Below are positions 1-10,934 of a stretch of 64,000 nucleotides of DNA, one piece after another. A program made the translations under genes and the position numbers. Position 1 is the stretch's first letter. Every line of letters begins with the position of its first letter. Location: positions 14,237,787 through 14,301,786 of the forward strand of contig NC_068350.1 in NCBI RefSeq assembly GCF_014633365.1, written 5' to 3'. The notes under the pieces were generated by a model that saw nothing but the letters and a program-made list of their open reading frames with translations, did not search any database and was not told where the DNA came from. The DNA comes from Diospyros lotus (Eukaryota > Streptophyta > Magnoliopsida > Ericales > Ebenaceae).

Positions 1-977
1 ACCATCCTTGTTGCTGTAGTCGCTGCTGGAGAACTTAATTACAGTCACTAATTTTGGTCATTGTTGACTATTTCTACTTTTGTTCAACCATTTTTCAAAG
101 CCACAATCGACGGCCTCTGCCTTCCCTATCGTCGGTCCGTTCATCCCTGTCGCAGACTGCCACCTTTCTCGTAGGCTACCATCGACACCTTTGTCTTGCT
201 TCATAGCAGATCGGTCGTCAACAGTTGTTTTTCTTCTCCAAGTGCACCCTCTTCTGGCTCAGGTGACCCCGATTTGCTTATTTTGTTTAGGTCTTCCATT
301 TACTACCTTTGTTCATGGGTCGACTGCCATCATCGACTATCCATCTTCCTTCATTGTAGTTGATTTCTGCCATCCCTAAAAACTTCTTCCATTGAAGAAG
401 CTTCAAGCTTCAAACCTTGATCCTTGCCCAAATCTAGTTCGAATCTAACCCGCCCGCTAAGATTCTACCCATTTCAGATCCAATCAACCAAATCCAACAT
501 ATTTAAATATGTTTTTGCCTAGATTTACTACCCATATCTGGTATTCTAGTTTATTTTCTATTGGGATTTTATTTATCGATCGTTTGACATTATTTACAGT
601 TATTTGATCTTCGTAATGGTTACATTGAAGTATGATATTCCATTATTGGATCGAAATATTTGATTCTCACTATGGCAGGTTAAGATGCATGTAATTTTGG
701 ATTAATAAATTTAGATGAAATTGGAGTCATCAAGTGGGATTTATATTGGTGAATGTTAAGTCATTAAGATCAGTAAAGATATTTGAGCTGATCTCGTTGC
801 CTATGCTTTAAGTGCAGTTGAAGATATCCACTTCAACAAACTTTGTGTGGATTTGGGTGGTATTCCCCATGGTACAGTTTTTGGTGTGTATTTATCAAGA
901 GATTAATTCTCCATTATTTTGTTGGAAGAAAGAATTTTGGATAATTCCATATTTGAATTTCATGTCAAGGTGGAGCT
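1..977 (+). mobile_element. Tork-like Copia remnant, internal region (left element)
   Basis: Truncated at the window edge. The leader at about 480-640 aligns with the leader of the second Tork-like element near 5680-5830, and a short gag start follows. From about 720 to 965 I recognise no protein, so most of gag and all of pol are missing. A purine-rich tract at 967-977 (caaggtggagc) sits directly before the LTR at 978 and fits a polypurine tract. Lineage call rests on the gag start and the LTR similarity to the second element. Confidence 0.6.
616..720 (+). pseudogene. Copia gag start, truncated
   Basis: ATG at 616 opens a reading frame whose first residues (MVTLKYDIPLLDRN) match the start of Copia gag proteins and the copy at 5799. 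Further along, the WQVKM motif is visible. The frame has a stop in place of a residue after about 15 codons (tga) and ends in a run of stops at about 705-716, so only about 30 codons of gag remain. Gag would form the virus-like particle that packages the element RNA; this piece cannot. Confidence 0.6.
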
Positions 978-1385
978 TGCTATAATTGTGACCTGGAATT
1001 CAAATTTGCATGTTATTGGGTTTTTTAATTTGACAGTGATTGTGACTTTGAATTTGATTGTGATTAGGATGTTATCAAATTCGATTTCAATTGAGATTTA
1101 TCTTATCTGGAGGAATATTCTCATGAATCATCTTCTGATCAGGATATGATTTTCTATGTATATCTATAAATAGGTGTCTAATGCTCTGAAATTAGTTGCA
1201 GCAATATCATCTTAGTGATATTTTAGTGTGGCAGTATCACTTTTGTTGTAGTAATATTTGCTTAGTAATATTATGTTCTCTATGTCCGTGGTTTTTCTCG
1301 ATTTGAGTTTTTCACATTAAATTATGTGTTCATGTGAGTGATTGATGGTTTGATTGTGGCTTGTATTCCATCCAATTTCATAACA
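978..1385 (+). repeat. LTR of the left Tork-like element (3' LTR)
   Basis: Starts TGCTAT and ends ATAACA. It follows a polypurine-like tract, so it reads as a 3' LTR. It aligns along its length with the split LTR 1896-2070 plus 3181-3441, at roughly three quarters identity by eye. A TATA-like TATAAATAGG lies near 1166-1176. No primer binding site follows it; instead the DUF247 fragment begins 3 bases later. Confidence 0.7.
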
Positions 1386-1388
1386 ACC

Positions 1389-1895
1389 AAGGTCCCTAAT
1401 GATCTTCGCAAGCTCAACGAAAGTGCTTATACACCTCGCTTTGTCTCCATTGGCCCTCTTCATTGCAATGACAAAGGCTTGAAGAACTCACGTGTTAATA
1501 GGACCAAGGTGAACTATTGCATCAGAATGCTCATTCATTAGGCAGCCAAATTAGACGACGATGAAGTAGTGTTGGAAAGAGAGTACCAAAAAAAGATAGA
1601 AAAGTCAATTGAGGAGGCCAAGAGGTACTACAAAGATGACGTAGCTAAGGCGTTGGTCGATGTAGATATGCTCTTGGCGAATGCTTGTCTTGTACTAGAA
1701 CTTCTCTACCAGTGCTATGAGATGGTTTCTGATTGCAAGATTCCTGATCTTGGGATAGATTGCATCTGGGCTTGTCACATTGTTCAATGAGACTAGTTGT
1801 TTTTGGAGAACCAACTTCCATTCTTCATTCTTAAGAAACTCTTCCATCTCACAAAAACTAAAGCCAGTGCCGAAGAAGGCCCTTCTCTTATTAGC
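1389..1895 (+). pseudogene. DUF247 gene fragment between two Tork LTRs
   Basis: Reading frame from 1389 encodes a partial DUF247 (PF03140) protein. It holds the conserved YTPRFVSIGPLH block, a block ending LVLELLYQ, and LENQLPFFILKKLF. These match residues about 51-200 of the intact gene at 45700 in the same order. One frame runs through, broken by three stops (tag 1539-1541, tga 1788-1790, tag 1794-1796). The N-terminus, the rest of the domain and the C-terminal membrane segment are missing. Homology begins 3 bases after one LTR and ends at the start of the next. It could be host sequence trapped between two insertions or a gene piece carried by an element; no primer binding site or purine tract favours the second. 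Confidence 0.85.
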
Positions 1896-3441
1896 TGCTA
1901 TGATAATTAATCAAAATCCTAATTCATTTATGATTGGATTTTCTAATTTGACCATGATTATGATTTCAAATTTGATTGTGATTACGATATTAAATTCGAT
2001 TTTAGCTGGGATTTATCTTATCTAGAGAAATATTCTCATGAATCATCTTCTAATCAATATATGATTTGCTTGTTGGTCCCTTAGGGAATGGCCACTTAAG
2101 ATGAGGGGTGAATTGAGTGATTAAAATTTTTACAAAATTTTTAGAGAAAACTCTTTAAGGATGATTTTATATGCAAAATGTTTGCACAAGTATGTATATA
2201 TGAGATTGTTTGATATTTGAATAAGTTATGCCACAATATAAACAAGTAATGAAAGAATGAGACAATACATGATATATAGTGGTTCGGCGTATCACACACA
2301 CCTACCCCACTCTCCCAAGGTCTAACCACCCTTGGGGTTTCACTAAATCCAATCATACCAAGGTTTTCACTTTAGCTCACCTTGAAAACTAAATACACAC
2401 CTAGATTATGAGGGTTCTAGGTAACCAAAACAATCCACAACAATGAGTTTAATAAATACAATCTTTGTCCACACTTGGACACAAATAAATCAACAAATAA
2501 ATACAATTATACAAGGCAATGAAACAAAAATTAAATGATGAACCTCAATTCAATGGAGAGAGAAAGAAATAGGCTTTTGAGAGACCTTTTTCTCCTCTTG
2601 ACTTATGGCTCTTAGATGGATTGGCAATGAAACTTGAGAGTCTTAGATTGCTTGAAATAATTTTGAAAGCGTTGTGAGAGCTGGAGATCACTTAATATAT
2701 TCAGGAGAGCAAAACTTTTTCTTCATTTTGAGCTCCACATATTTATAGGCAAATATGAATGACCTGCATAACATTAAAAAAATCCAACCATTGGAATCTA
2801 GTAGTCGACTGTCCTGCAGCTATAGTCGATTGTCACTTAAATTAGAGTCAACTTCCACAAAGCGGGAGTCAACTATCCAAGAGAAGCTCTGAGATATGTT
2901 AACTCTGCATAAAAAGCTCTTGATTATGTCGACTTTGGCTTTGCCATAGTAGACTGGCACATCAGGAGTTGATTGTCCATGATTGGGAGTCGACTCTTGG
3001 TCCAGTTTTTGGAAAAATCTAACTTTTTATATCTTATACTTACTCAAAAATAATTTCTATGGAAAATAACAATTTCGATAACAAAGATACTATGGAAAAA
3101 TGTTTTATAATTTAATAAAAAATAATTAAGGGCTACAATTAATACATTATTCAAAATATTGTTTTTGTTAATTATCAACACTTGATTAAAGATTTAATGG
3201 AGCAAGTTGACTCAACATTACTATGTACATCTATAGATGATTTTAGATCTATAAATAGTTACCTAATGCTATGGAATTTTGTGTGACAATATCACTTTTG
3301 TACTAGCAATTATTTGCTTAGTGATATTTTGTTCTTTCTACTCATGGTTTTTTTCGATTTGGGTTTTTCACGTAAAATTTTGTGTTCTTGTGTGAGTTTG
3401 ATGGTTTAATTGTGGTTTGTATTCGATCCAATTTCACAACA
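1896..3441 (+). repeat. 5' LTR of the Tork-like element, split by an LTR insertion
   Basis: Two parts, 1896-2070 and 3181-3441, together about 436 bp, align with the LTR at 978-1385. It starts TGCTAT and ends CACAACA. The TATA-like TATAAATAG lies near 3249-3258. It is followed three bases later by a primer binding site, which marks it as a 5' LTR. Confidence 0.75.
2071..3180 (-). repeat. Solo LTR of SIRE-like Copia type
   Basis: Plus-strand ends are TGTTGGTCC and ATCAACA, so the LTR reads TG...CA on the minus strand and ends GGGACCAACA there. Near its minus-strand 3' end is the pyrimidine stretch around CAATTCACCCCTC that other LTRs here share. Minus-strand TATAAATATG lies near 2735. A cluster of GTCGAC and near-GTCGAC palindromes at about 2800-3000 lies upstream of it. 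A 4-base direct repeat CTTG flanks it, but no clean 5-bp target duplication. No internal region is present. Confidence 0.7.
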
Positions 3442-3844
3442 AACTAGTATCAGAGTCGTTGGATCAAACCATCACCGTTTGTAGATTTCAACCATTGGAT
3501 ACATCATCATCTTTTTCAATTAATTGGTGCCCAGCTTCTATCGTTGTAGCTGTCCAATCGCAGCCACTACCTCACATCCGCCTCTTCCTCTGTCACCAAC
3601 AGTGGAAGAAGCCTTTACCACCATTGATGGTCATTGTTGTCGACCACACTAGTTGTTTGCTCCCCTTGCATTACGACCGGTAGCCATGCCTTTTACCATT
3701 CGTGCAGCCTTCCTTCCTCGCATTGTTCGCCGTCATCGATCGATCTCGGGTCGCCAGTTGTCTAGTCTTTTTCCTTCACTGTTGGTTGTGCTTTCACAGT
3801 CACTTATCAGCACCTTCGCCATTGATCTCTAGCCACAATCGTCG
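3442..3844 (+). other. Tork-like leader region with primer binding site
   Basis: Untranslated leader of the Copia element, continuing at 5495 after the inserted LTR. It is pyrimidine-rich with many short ORFs in all frames, none recognisable. Similar in style to 80-380 in the left element. Confidence 0.5.
3445..3456 (+). promoter_or_regulatory. Primer binding site, initiator tRNA-Met type
   Basis: TAGTATCAGAGT differs at two positions from TGGTATCAGAGC, the usual plant LTR-element site complementary to the 3' end of initiator methionine tRNA. It lies three bases after the LTR end, the expected place. Confidence 0.75.
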
Positions 3845-5494
3845 TGTTAGACCGGGAAGTGCTATGGCACACACCAAGAGGGGGGGTGAATTGAATATTT
3901 TAAAAACTTAATTTAACTTGAAAAACTTTTTAATACAGGTTGAGGTTTAATGATTTAAAACGTGAAGCATACAAAATGACAGATGTAAGTTTACAAAAAT
4001 AAATATGTGAACCAAGTGAGGAAAAACGAAATGCTTGGAAAGATAAATAGATCAAAGGGCACAAGCACAAGAAACATAAGGATTTATAGTGGTTCGGCTT
4101 AACCCAAGCCTAATCCACTACCTTAGCTCCTCACTAAGGATTTTGCAAACAATCCACTAAAACCCCCTACTTAAACCAAGTAGGTTCTCTAGTCCAAGAC
4201 TAGGAATTACAACCTCTTGCTTATACAAGCAAGCCCTCTAGCACCTAACTAGGAATTACAGCCCCTTGCTTCAACGAGCAAGTCCTCTAGCACAAAGCTA
4301 GGAAAAGAAGAGTGATACAAATGTAAACGAGATGCTAAGAGTTGGCACTCTCAGTTACAAGTTCTCTCACAATGAAAATAAGGCTTGAATGAATTAATAC
4401 AAGTTAAAATCAAAGCCTTGAAGAGAGAAAAAATTGAAGCACAATCACTGTAAATACAAATGAGAGTAACAGTAAGCTCAAATTATTTCATTCCTGTCCA
4501 TTAGCCTTCTCTTGATCTCCTTGATATGTATATATAAGCATCCCAAGAGTCTTGCCCAAAACTAACCATTATTGAACCGTTGGAGAATGAGAAACTAGTC
4601 GTTGGAGATTGAAAAACTAGCCGTTATTGATTTCTGAGAAACAAACAGTCCACAGATAAAATGGGTTAGTCGACTATTTCTTCAAATAAAACTAGACATA
4701 GTCGATAGACAAGAAAGCATAGTCGACTATTGCTCAACCAAAACTTCTCATAGTTGACAGATCAAAAATACAAAGAAAATTTTGAATATCATGAACAAAC
4801 CTAGTTTACAGAAGAAATAGCATAGTCGACTATCCTTACACAATAGTCGACAGAATGAAATATAGTCGACAGAACAATAGGCATAGTCAACTATCCTTAA
4901 GCACATAGTCTACTATTTATGGGCATAGTCGACAGATGAAGAAGATTTTCAGCAGAATGAAGCTTGAAAACATTACAAACATTACAACTATCCTCATTTT
5001 GTTTAATTTATATTTTACCTTACATTTACTTTAATACATAAATGTAAATAAGAAAGTACCCCCATTTGGATTCAATAAAAATATCTAAAAAATCAAAATC
5101 CATAAGAATAAAAAAGTAGAATTTGGGTTATAGTAGGAACTTAGGATTTTGCGATTTTACCACCTCCAAGATATACACTTTCTATTTCTTGAAAAATTCG
5201 TTAAAAATTATTTTATCACTAATGAATGTTAGCTATTGAATTACCGAGAGTTAGTTTTCTAAAAATAAAACATTTTCATATATGTCTCCTTATAAGGTGC
5301 TAACCTTCCAGACTTAGAAAAATCTGACTTTGAAATCTCGATACTTGAAATTCATTTGGTTTTCATTCTCACAAACTAATATTTGATATTGAAATTGATT
5401 TATGTTGAAAACTACAACCTTGATTCATGACTTAGGGATTAAATAAAATATTATTTTTCATCATCAAAACTAAGTATACAAAAGTAGAACAACA
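3845..5494 (-). repeat. Solo LTR of SIRE-like Copia type
   Basis: Plus-strand ends TGTTAG and AACAACA give TG...CA. Flanks are CGTCG (3840-3844) and GGTCG (5495-5499), a target duplication with one mismatch. On the minus strand it ends with the CACCCCCCCTCTTGGTGTGTGCC block that the 56908 element also carries. Minus-strand TATA-like sequence lies near 4530. Six exact GTCGAC and several variants lie at 4665-4945, upstream of it. AACGG motifs (reverse complement) lie near 4577-4625. No internal genes. Confidence 0.75.
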
Positions 5495-5798
5495 GGTCGG
5501 CCTTCCACACCATCATCAATCTTCGGCTGTCTTCTTCAATCGACAACTTCTTCTTCTTATGGCCTTGCAACCGTTGTCACCATCGTCAAGTTTCTGCCAT
5601 TAACAAAAAGCTTCAGCCAACCTAGATCTAGGTCAACCAGACCCACTAGGTCACTACTTACTCCAGATCTGACAAATCCGCCATCTTAGATCCAAATATA
5701 TTTTTTTTCCTGTATTTGGCCCAGATTTGGTATGTTTGATCCATTTTTTAATTGGGTTTCTTATTTATCAATTATTTGATATTATCCAGGGTTATTTA

Positions 5799-6207
5799 AT
5801 AGCTACATTGAAGTACGATATTCCTTTGTTAGATTGGAATATCAAATTTTTTCTATGGCAGGTTAAGATGCGCATAATTTGGGCACATATGGATTTAGAC
5901 GATGCATTTTTGGGCTTTGAAAAAATGCTACAATCATGGCGCATTAAGGAAAAACAACGTAAGCATCGTAAGGCCTTGTCTCAAATACATCTGCATTTAT
6001 CGAATCAAATTTTACAGGATGTTTTGAAAGAAAAATCGTTGTTGCTCTATGGTTGAAACTAAAACATCTATGTATGACAAAGAGTTTAAACGATAAGTTG
6101 CATCTGAAAGCAAAGGTTGTATTGTCATCAAATGGTTGAAGGTACATCTATTGAAAGTCATTTAACCACTTTTAAATAAATTGTTTTTGATTTTGAAAGC
6201 ATGGAGG
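5799..6207 (+). pseudogene. Copia gag, first segment
   Basis: Continues the leader at 5495-5798. The first codon is ATA where the copy at 616 has ATG. The frame shows YDIPLLDWN, WQVKM and then the charged stretch ending in LKEKS, typical of Copia gag (UBN2-type). The frame ends at 6056; homology resumes in another frame (MVEGTSIESHLTTFK) after a frameshift near 6110. It stops at the codon interrupted by the CACTA insertion, just after SME. The rest of gag is at 27508 and 28919. Confidence 0.75.
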
Positions 6208-6600
6208 CATTACAAGAATTTCGAGTTTTAGCAATGAAATATTTCTGTCACTAAAGTCCAAAAATTCGTCGCTAAATTAGTTTAGCAATGGAACATATCT
6301 GTCACTAAAGTGCTTGTTACTAAATTTTAGTAGCGATGGATCTGTCACCAATTTAGCGATGAAAATTTTTCAGTCTCTAAAGCTTAAAAAAATTAAAAAT
6401 TTATTTTAGTGATGAAAATTTTTGTAGCTAAAAAATAGTAAAAACATATATAAAATAAATTAAATTAAATCCGGGATGAAAAATTCTATCACTAAATGTA
6501 TCAAAAATAAAAATATATATATTTTAGAGACAGAAATTTCCATCGCTATATTTAGATATTTTAATGATAGAATTGAGTCTCTAATTTCGTTGCTAAAATA
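6208..6600. repeat. CACTA left end: inverted repeat and subterminal repeats
   Basis: The first 30 bases match the reverse of the right end with a few changes (CATTACAAG against CACTACAAG). Then follow repeats of the form TTTAGCGATGGAAA / TTTCGTCGCTAAA, many with CG changed to CA or TG. Such repeats are where the TnpA-type protein binds in En/Spm (established for that family). Confidence 0.8.
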
Positions 6601-7132
6601 AATATATTTTTATTTTTTTATTATAATTAATTATTAAATTAGCATAAATAATCTAAAATAATTTTAATTCTAATATAAATTAAAACAAAAACTGTAATGG
6701 CCCACTCTCGGATAGTCCCGCTAGCATAAGATATCCAAAAGGAGGTCATCACAAGCATGTTATAAAACAATAACGTATAACACCACATTACAATTCTTAA
6801 ATAAATTCAGCGGAAACCAACATAAAGGTTTACAACATCTTGACACCATGGCCTACACAAAATGAAATACAAGGGCACTAACAAATTTTACAACATAAAA
6901 TTTCCTCACACATGCCCTCTTCCCAAACACTAACATGGACCATCTAATCTGGGAGGTCTTTGTACAGCTCTAACCCTAGGCTCTAGTCCCACTGGACTTG
7001 TCCTCAACCACTACTTACCTTTACTTGAAATGACATGAGAGTAAACAAGGTGAGCCATAAGGCTCAGCAAGTATATTTATAAAACATGGAGATATAGAAT
7101 CAAAGGCATGGATAATCAAGATAGAGTAAACA
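6601..7132. other. CACTA interior, no gene seen; possible LTR-like insert
   Basis: 6601-6690 is AT-rich. From about 6693 the sequence TGTAATGGCCC opens a stretch with a block (AGGTGAGCCATAAGGCTCAG near 7048-7068) resembling plant gypsy LTR sequence. I could not find a matching end or target duplication. Confidence 0.35.
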
Positions 7133-7362
7133 TGTAATACCCCAAGAGCCCAGAGAATGGTAGTATATATCGATGATAAGTAAGGAATGAAATAACACTA
7201 GTTGGATACTTTTTGGGCTGAATGTAGGCAAAGATCTCCCGAGTTAAGCGTGCTTGAGCTGGGGAAGCTCAAGGATGCATAGGTGACCTCCTAGGAAGTT
7301 CGCGTAGGCCCATCAAGATAAGTTGTTCCGGTTCTTCCTATCGGTAGATGCGGGATATTATA
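7133..7362 (+). repeat. Cassandra-like TRIM LTR with 5S rRNA-derived segment
   Basis: About 230 bp, starting TGTAATACCCC and ending GGGATATTATA, an imperfect inverted pair typical of Cassandra LTRs (TGTAACATCCC / GGGATGTTACA). From about 7226 to 7306 it resembles the 3' half of plant 5S rRNA. Visible blocks are GAGTTAAGCGTGCTTG and AGGTGACCTCCTAGGAAG, which include the internal pol III control region. Cassandra elements are known to carry 5S sequence in their LTRs. The flanks show no clear 5-bp duplication. It is not a functional 5S gene, because the 5' half is too divergent. Confidence 0.7.
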
Positions 7363-7522
7363 AAAATTATAAAATTTATATTTATAAAATGAAAATGAAT
7401 ATTCAAACATAATATTAATAAAAATTAAAATATCATCCTCACTGTTACATCAAAATAGCTACGAAACATAATCGTATAGATAGCAAAATATTAATATCAT
7501 ACTTATAGTTACATCAAAATAA

Positions 7523-9070
7523 CTACGAAACATAATCGTCTTGATCGTCACCAGCATTAGGCGAGTCAGGCTGGTGAGTTGATTGTGGATGAGAAGAAGA
7601 AGAAGGAAACATGCCACGAGTAGATGTAGTAAGTTGTTCAATCAAAGCTCGCATCTCAGACATCTGTCCTCGAAAGTAGTTCAACTCCTAAGCCTGCGAG
7701 TTTATCTTCTCTGTCATTTCTTGTATGATGGCATTTTCATTGAGGCCATATGAGACAGTGGATGAGCTGCCAACGTCGAAAACTTCGATTGGGATAAGGA
7801 TCCTGTGCCGTAAATCGTTTTCTTCTTGTTTTTCCCTTCAACAGCTTGGAGGAATATCTGGTTGGAATCTGGCTCAAATGGTTGACTGGACCCCTCATCT
7901 GATTGAGTCGCCTATTCCAACAACTGTCCGTACGTTTCCTATTACAGTTTAATGAAAAAAAATAGAATAAGTTAATTACAAATATTGAAATTTACATTAA
8001 TTATAAAATTGATATTATTTATAATTAAAAAAAACTTACAACGACGCTCGCAAAATGTCTGTCGACGTACGTGCTCTCTCTTTCTTTAGTTTTTTTTTGA
8101 ATGAGTTCATTCAGAAACTTCAATCAGCATAGGCTCCCCTATTTCTAAAAAAAAAAGTGATATATAATTAATAATTTTAATAATAAAAGATTATAAATAT
8201 TAATAAATTAATTTTCTTACCATTCGTCTCTTATGCTCCGCTAAGAATATGAAGCCCCCAGTGTGGCAGGAAGGACAGACATTAGGGCCATCCATCTTAC
8301 TCAAGCGGTTCAATGATGCCTGTGCAGACCATTTCTTAAAGGCTTCATCTTGTTCCCATTTCTGCGTTCAATGGTCCCAGACATCATATGGCACAAAGGT
8401 CGATTTTCTATTAGTATGCCACCTATGAATGTTGTTGATGTATCGCTTAGCTACCTTTTGTGCCCACTCTCTCCTCACTAATGTATCAATCATAGGATCC
8501 AACTAAAAACTTTTCTGCAAGCAAAAATAAGATTAAATAGCTAAAACATTTCTACATTGATAATAAACAAAAAAAAATATTATTAATTTGAATTTAATAC
8601 CAAAAATTTATTCCATTACAAGCCCTTCGTCTTCGAAAGCACTTCTTTCCAAACTTGGCCCTCCACATGAAGACGTTTATTGAAGATCGTCGATATAATA
8701 TGGGAAATGTTAACTGTATGAAAAAAATGCTATTGTATACAAATAATAATAATTAGTATCAAAACTAACATATGTTATAATGTAAAAAAAAATAAAAATA
8801 GAGAAAACAAAGTTACCCATCGCCATCCAGCTCTATAACATGTTGTGATTCAGATGTAAAAGGACTGGTAACCAAGTGGGATGATGGAGCTACCGGTGAC
8901 TCTACAGCATAGGCCGATGCAAAAGGAGTTGTAGGGTTAGCAAATTGAGATGTTGTGGGTGGGGGGGAGGCCGGTGAAACGTCCTCCGAAATATGCAGTG
9001 TTGCAGTAGATGAGGTGGGAATAATAATGGACCCAGAAAAGCTAGGTCTAGAACCACTGCGTCCTGCACC
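7523..9070 (-). pseudogene. CACTA TnpA-type gene (Transposase_24, PF03004 family)
   Basis: Read on the minus strand. It begins with a Ser/Pro/Thr-rich stretch (9066-8818) and a donor GTAACT after GDG. Then comes an ISHII...WKEVLSKTKG segment (8700-8600), then WAQKVAKRY and the signature WSAQASLNRL...CHTGG at about 8490-8221. Donor GTAAG at 8220 and a second donor at 8040 (GTAAGT), with matching acceptors, mark introns. The last exon has IFLQAVEGK and GTGS motifs, then a Ser/Pro tail and stop at 7523-7525. The family is thought to bind CACTA subterminal repeats. A few in-frame stops (for example near 7697 and 7893) make it non-functional. The final codons and trailer are partly duplicated at 7442-7478. 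Confidence 0.75.
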
Positions 9071-9073
9071 CCC

Positions 9074-9660
9074 TCATTCAAATTTGGAATAAACCAATCG
9101 CCCTTGAACAATACAACTTTCTTCATTGATGACACTGAAGGATACTCGAGCTCGACAATCTTTGTTATTCAACCATAATAGTCCTTCTCAGGATCATCGT
9201 AGTTGGATCCTTTAACTCACATGCCATTGTTCATAATTCCTTTATTCGAACCATGGTTAATCGTGTGAAATTTAAATCCATTGACAAAGCAGCCAGGGTA
9301 TGTTGTAACAGTGTTAAATGGCCCTTTTGCGAGATCCTTTATGTATGAGCTGGTCACATTGTTTGTAGGATCACAAGCCTAAATAAGAAAGATATATAAG
9401 AAATTGCTATATAAGAAATTGGGTGGAATTAATATTCCAATTAATCAACTCACATAGTGATTAAACTAGGAAAGGAATTCATTATTTATTAAGTGTTCAA
9501 TAAGGTGGTCGTCAATGTTGGGATTACGTTGCCTTAGGTCAGCATCTTAAATTCTTAACAAATTAATAAGAAACTCCTCAACACCCTTAATAAACTCAGT
9601 AAAAACATAACCATTCTCCTTACGCCTGATATACATCCACTGACGATCTGGTCTCATTTT
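9074..9660 (-). pseudogene. CACTA transposase (TNP2-like), core deleted
   Basis: Minus strand. At 9657-9560 the transposase-associated domain (PF13963) is seen as RPDRQWMYIRRK then FIKGVEEFL. At 9540-9460 an NNEFLS*FNHYV segment follows. At 9378-9090 there is a DUF4216-like region with FHTINHGSNKGIMNNGM, KDYYG, IVELEYPS and VVLFKGDWF. Several stops interrupt it. The central catalytic transposase domain that normally lies between these parts is absent, so it cannot have driven transposition in this form. Its end abuts the Transposase_24 gene. Confidence 0.75.
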
Positions 9661-9782
9661 TTTCTTGTGGTAATTATATAATAAAAAAATTACTTATTTA
9701 TAATTACAACAATTTTTTGGTTTAAGTTTTTTTAATCTTCTTCCATTGAACCACCTCTTATAACTCCTCTGTTGAGCCAACT

Positions 9783-10934
9783 TGCTCATATTAATTAAGT
9801 TTTGATGACTAATAAAAATATTTTTATGAGATAAATGTATTTTCTACTCATACAAAAAGTAAATTTATTTTGAATTAAAAGTGGATACAAAGAGTAAATT
9901 TATTTTGAATTAAAAGTGGATACAAAGAGTAAATTTATTTTGAATTAAAGGTGAATTATCTTTAAACATATTTTCTTGTTTTAATCATTCATGTCTCAAA
10001 AGCTTAATTTAAATTTTTATATCTTGATATATATATTTCTTTCTCATGCAAAAAGTAAATTTATTTTGAATTAAAGGATAATTGCTTTTAGACATGTTTT
10101 CTTATTTTAATCATTTATGTCTCAACAGCTTATATTTGAATTTTCAAATCTTGAATTAAAGGAGAATTATATTTAAACATGTTTTTTCTTACTCATGCAA
10201 AAAGTAAATTTATTTTGAATTAAAGGAGTATTGCTTTTAGACATATTTTCTTATTTTAATCATTTATGTCTCAAAAGCTTATATTTGAATTTTCAAATCT
10301 TGATTTCTCATGCAAAAAGTAAATTTATTTTGAATTAAAGGTGATATATGTTTTCTTATTGTTTGAGAAACCTTAAACATTTTTTGAATTTCAAACTTCT
10401 TATTAACCATTTCCTTAATGGCTAGTGTGTTTGGAAGATGTATATATATATAGGGTAAGTATGGAGGCTCAAGATAGAACAAACTTGATAGAGAATTTAA
10501 ACAAGAGTGAGAATGTTCGAAGTACTGAAAGTGTGCTCGCTGGTGGAATTCTCAACCATTGATGACTTGTTTGTAATTGCCTCTGGTTGTAAATTTGTTA
10601 TTTTTACACACTTGTGTGAGGGGATTATATTTGCTAGTAGTATGCTAGTGGCTCTTACTTAGACAAGGGATTGTATATTGGTTCTAGCTCCAATTAAAAG
10701 CTAGTATTAATTATCCCTAGTGAAACCTCAAGCTAAGACTTGAGAGCCTTAAGCTAAGTTTTGAGAGAAAGGATTAGGCTCTTTAGAGCCGAACCTCTAT
10801 AAATTTTTCTTGTTCCTTGTGGTTGTGTGATTTTATTGTTATTAATCCTACTCCAATCGCCACATATTAAAATCACAAATTTAAGAGTTTTTAAAACCCA
10901 ATTCACCCCATCTTGGGTATTTCTCTGGGTAACA
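9783..10934 (+). repeat. SIRE-type LTR with complex tandem repeats
   Basis: Starts TGCTCATATTAATTAAG, ends GGGTAACA. Its last 60 bases hold the AACCCAATTCACCCC...TTGGG block shared with other SIRE-like LTRs here. A TATATATATATA run at about 10440-10452 is a candidate TATA box. Upstream, 9868-10345 consists of repeats that contain AAGTAAATTTATTTTGAATT about seven times, part of a larger unit of roughly 145 bp. No 5-bp target duplication is visible. It lies within the CACTA transposase region. Confidence 0.6.

Noticed and set aside
978..3441. LTR-DUF247-LTR as a single gene-capturing element
   Set aside because: No primer binding site after the first LTR, no purine tract before the second, LTRs only about 75% alike, and the first LTR follows its own purine tract. 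Kept as an open alternative only.
7226..7306. Functional 5S rRNA gene
   Set aside because: Only the 3' half is recognisable, with mismatches, and it lies in an LTR with Cassandra-type ends.
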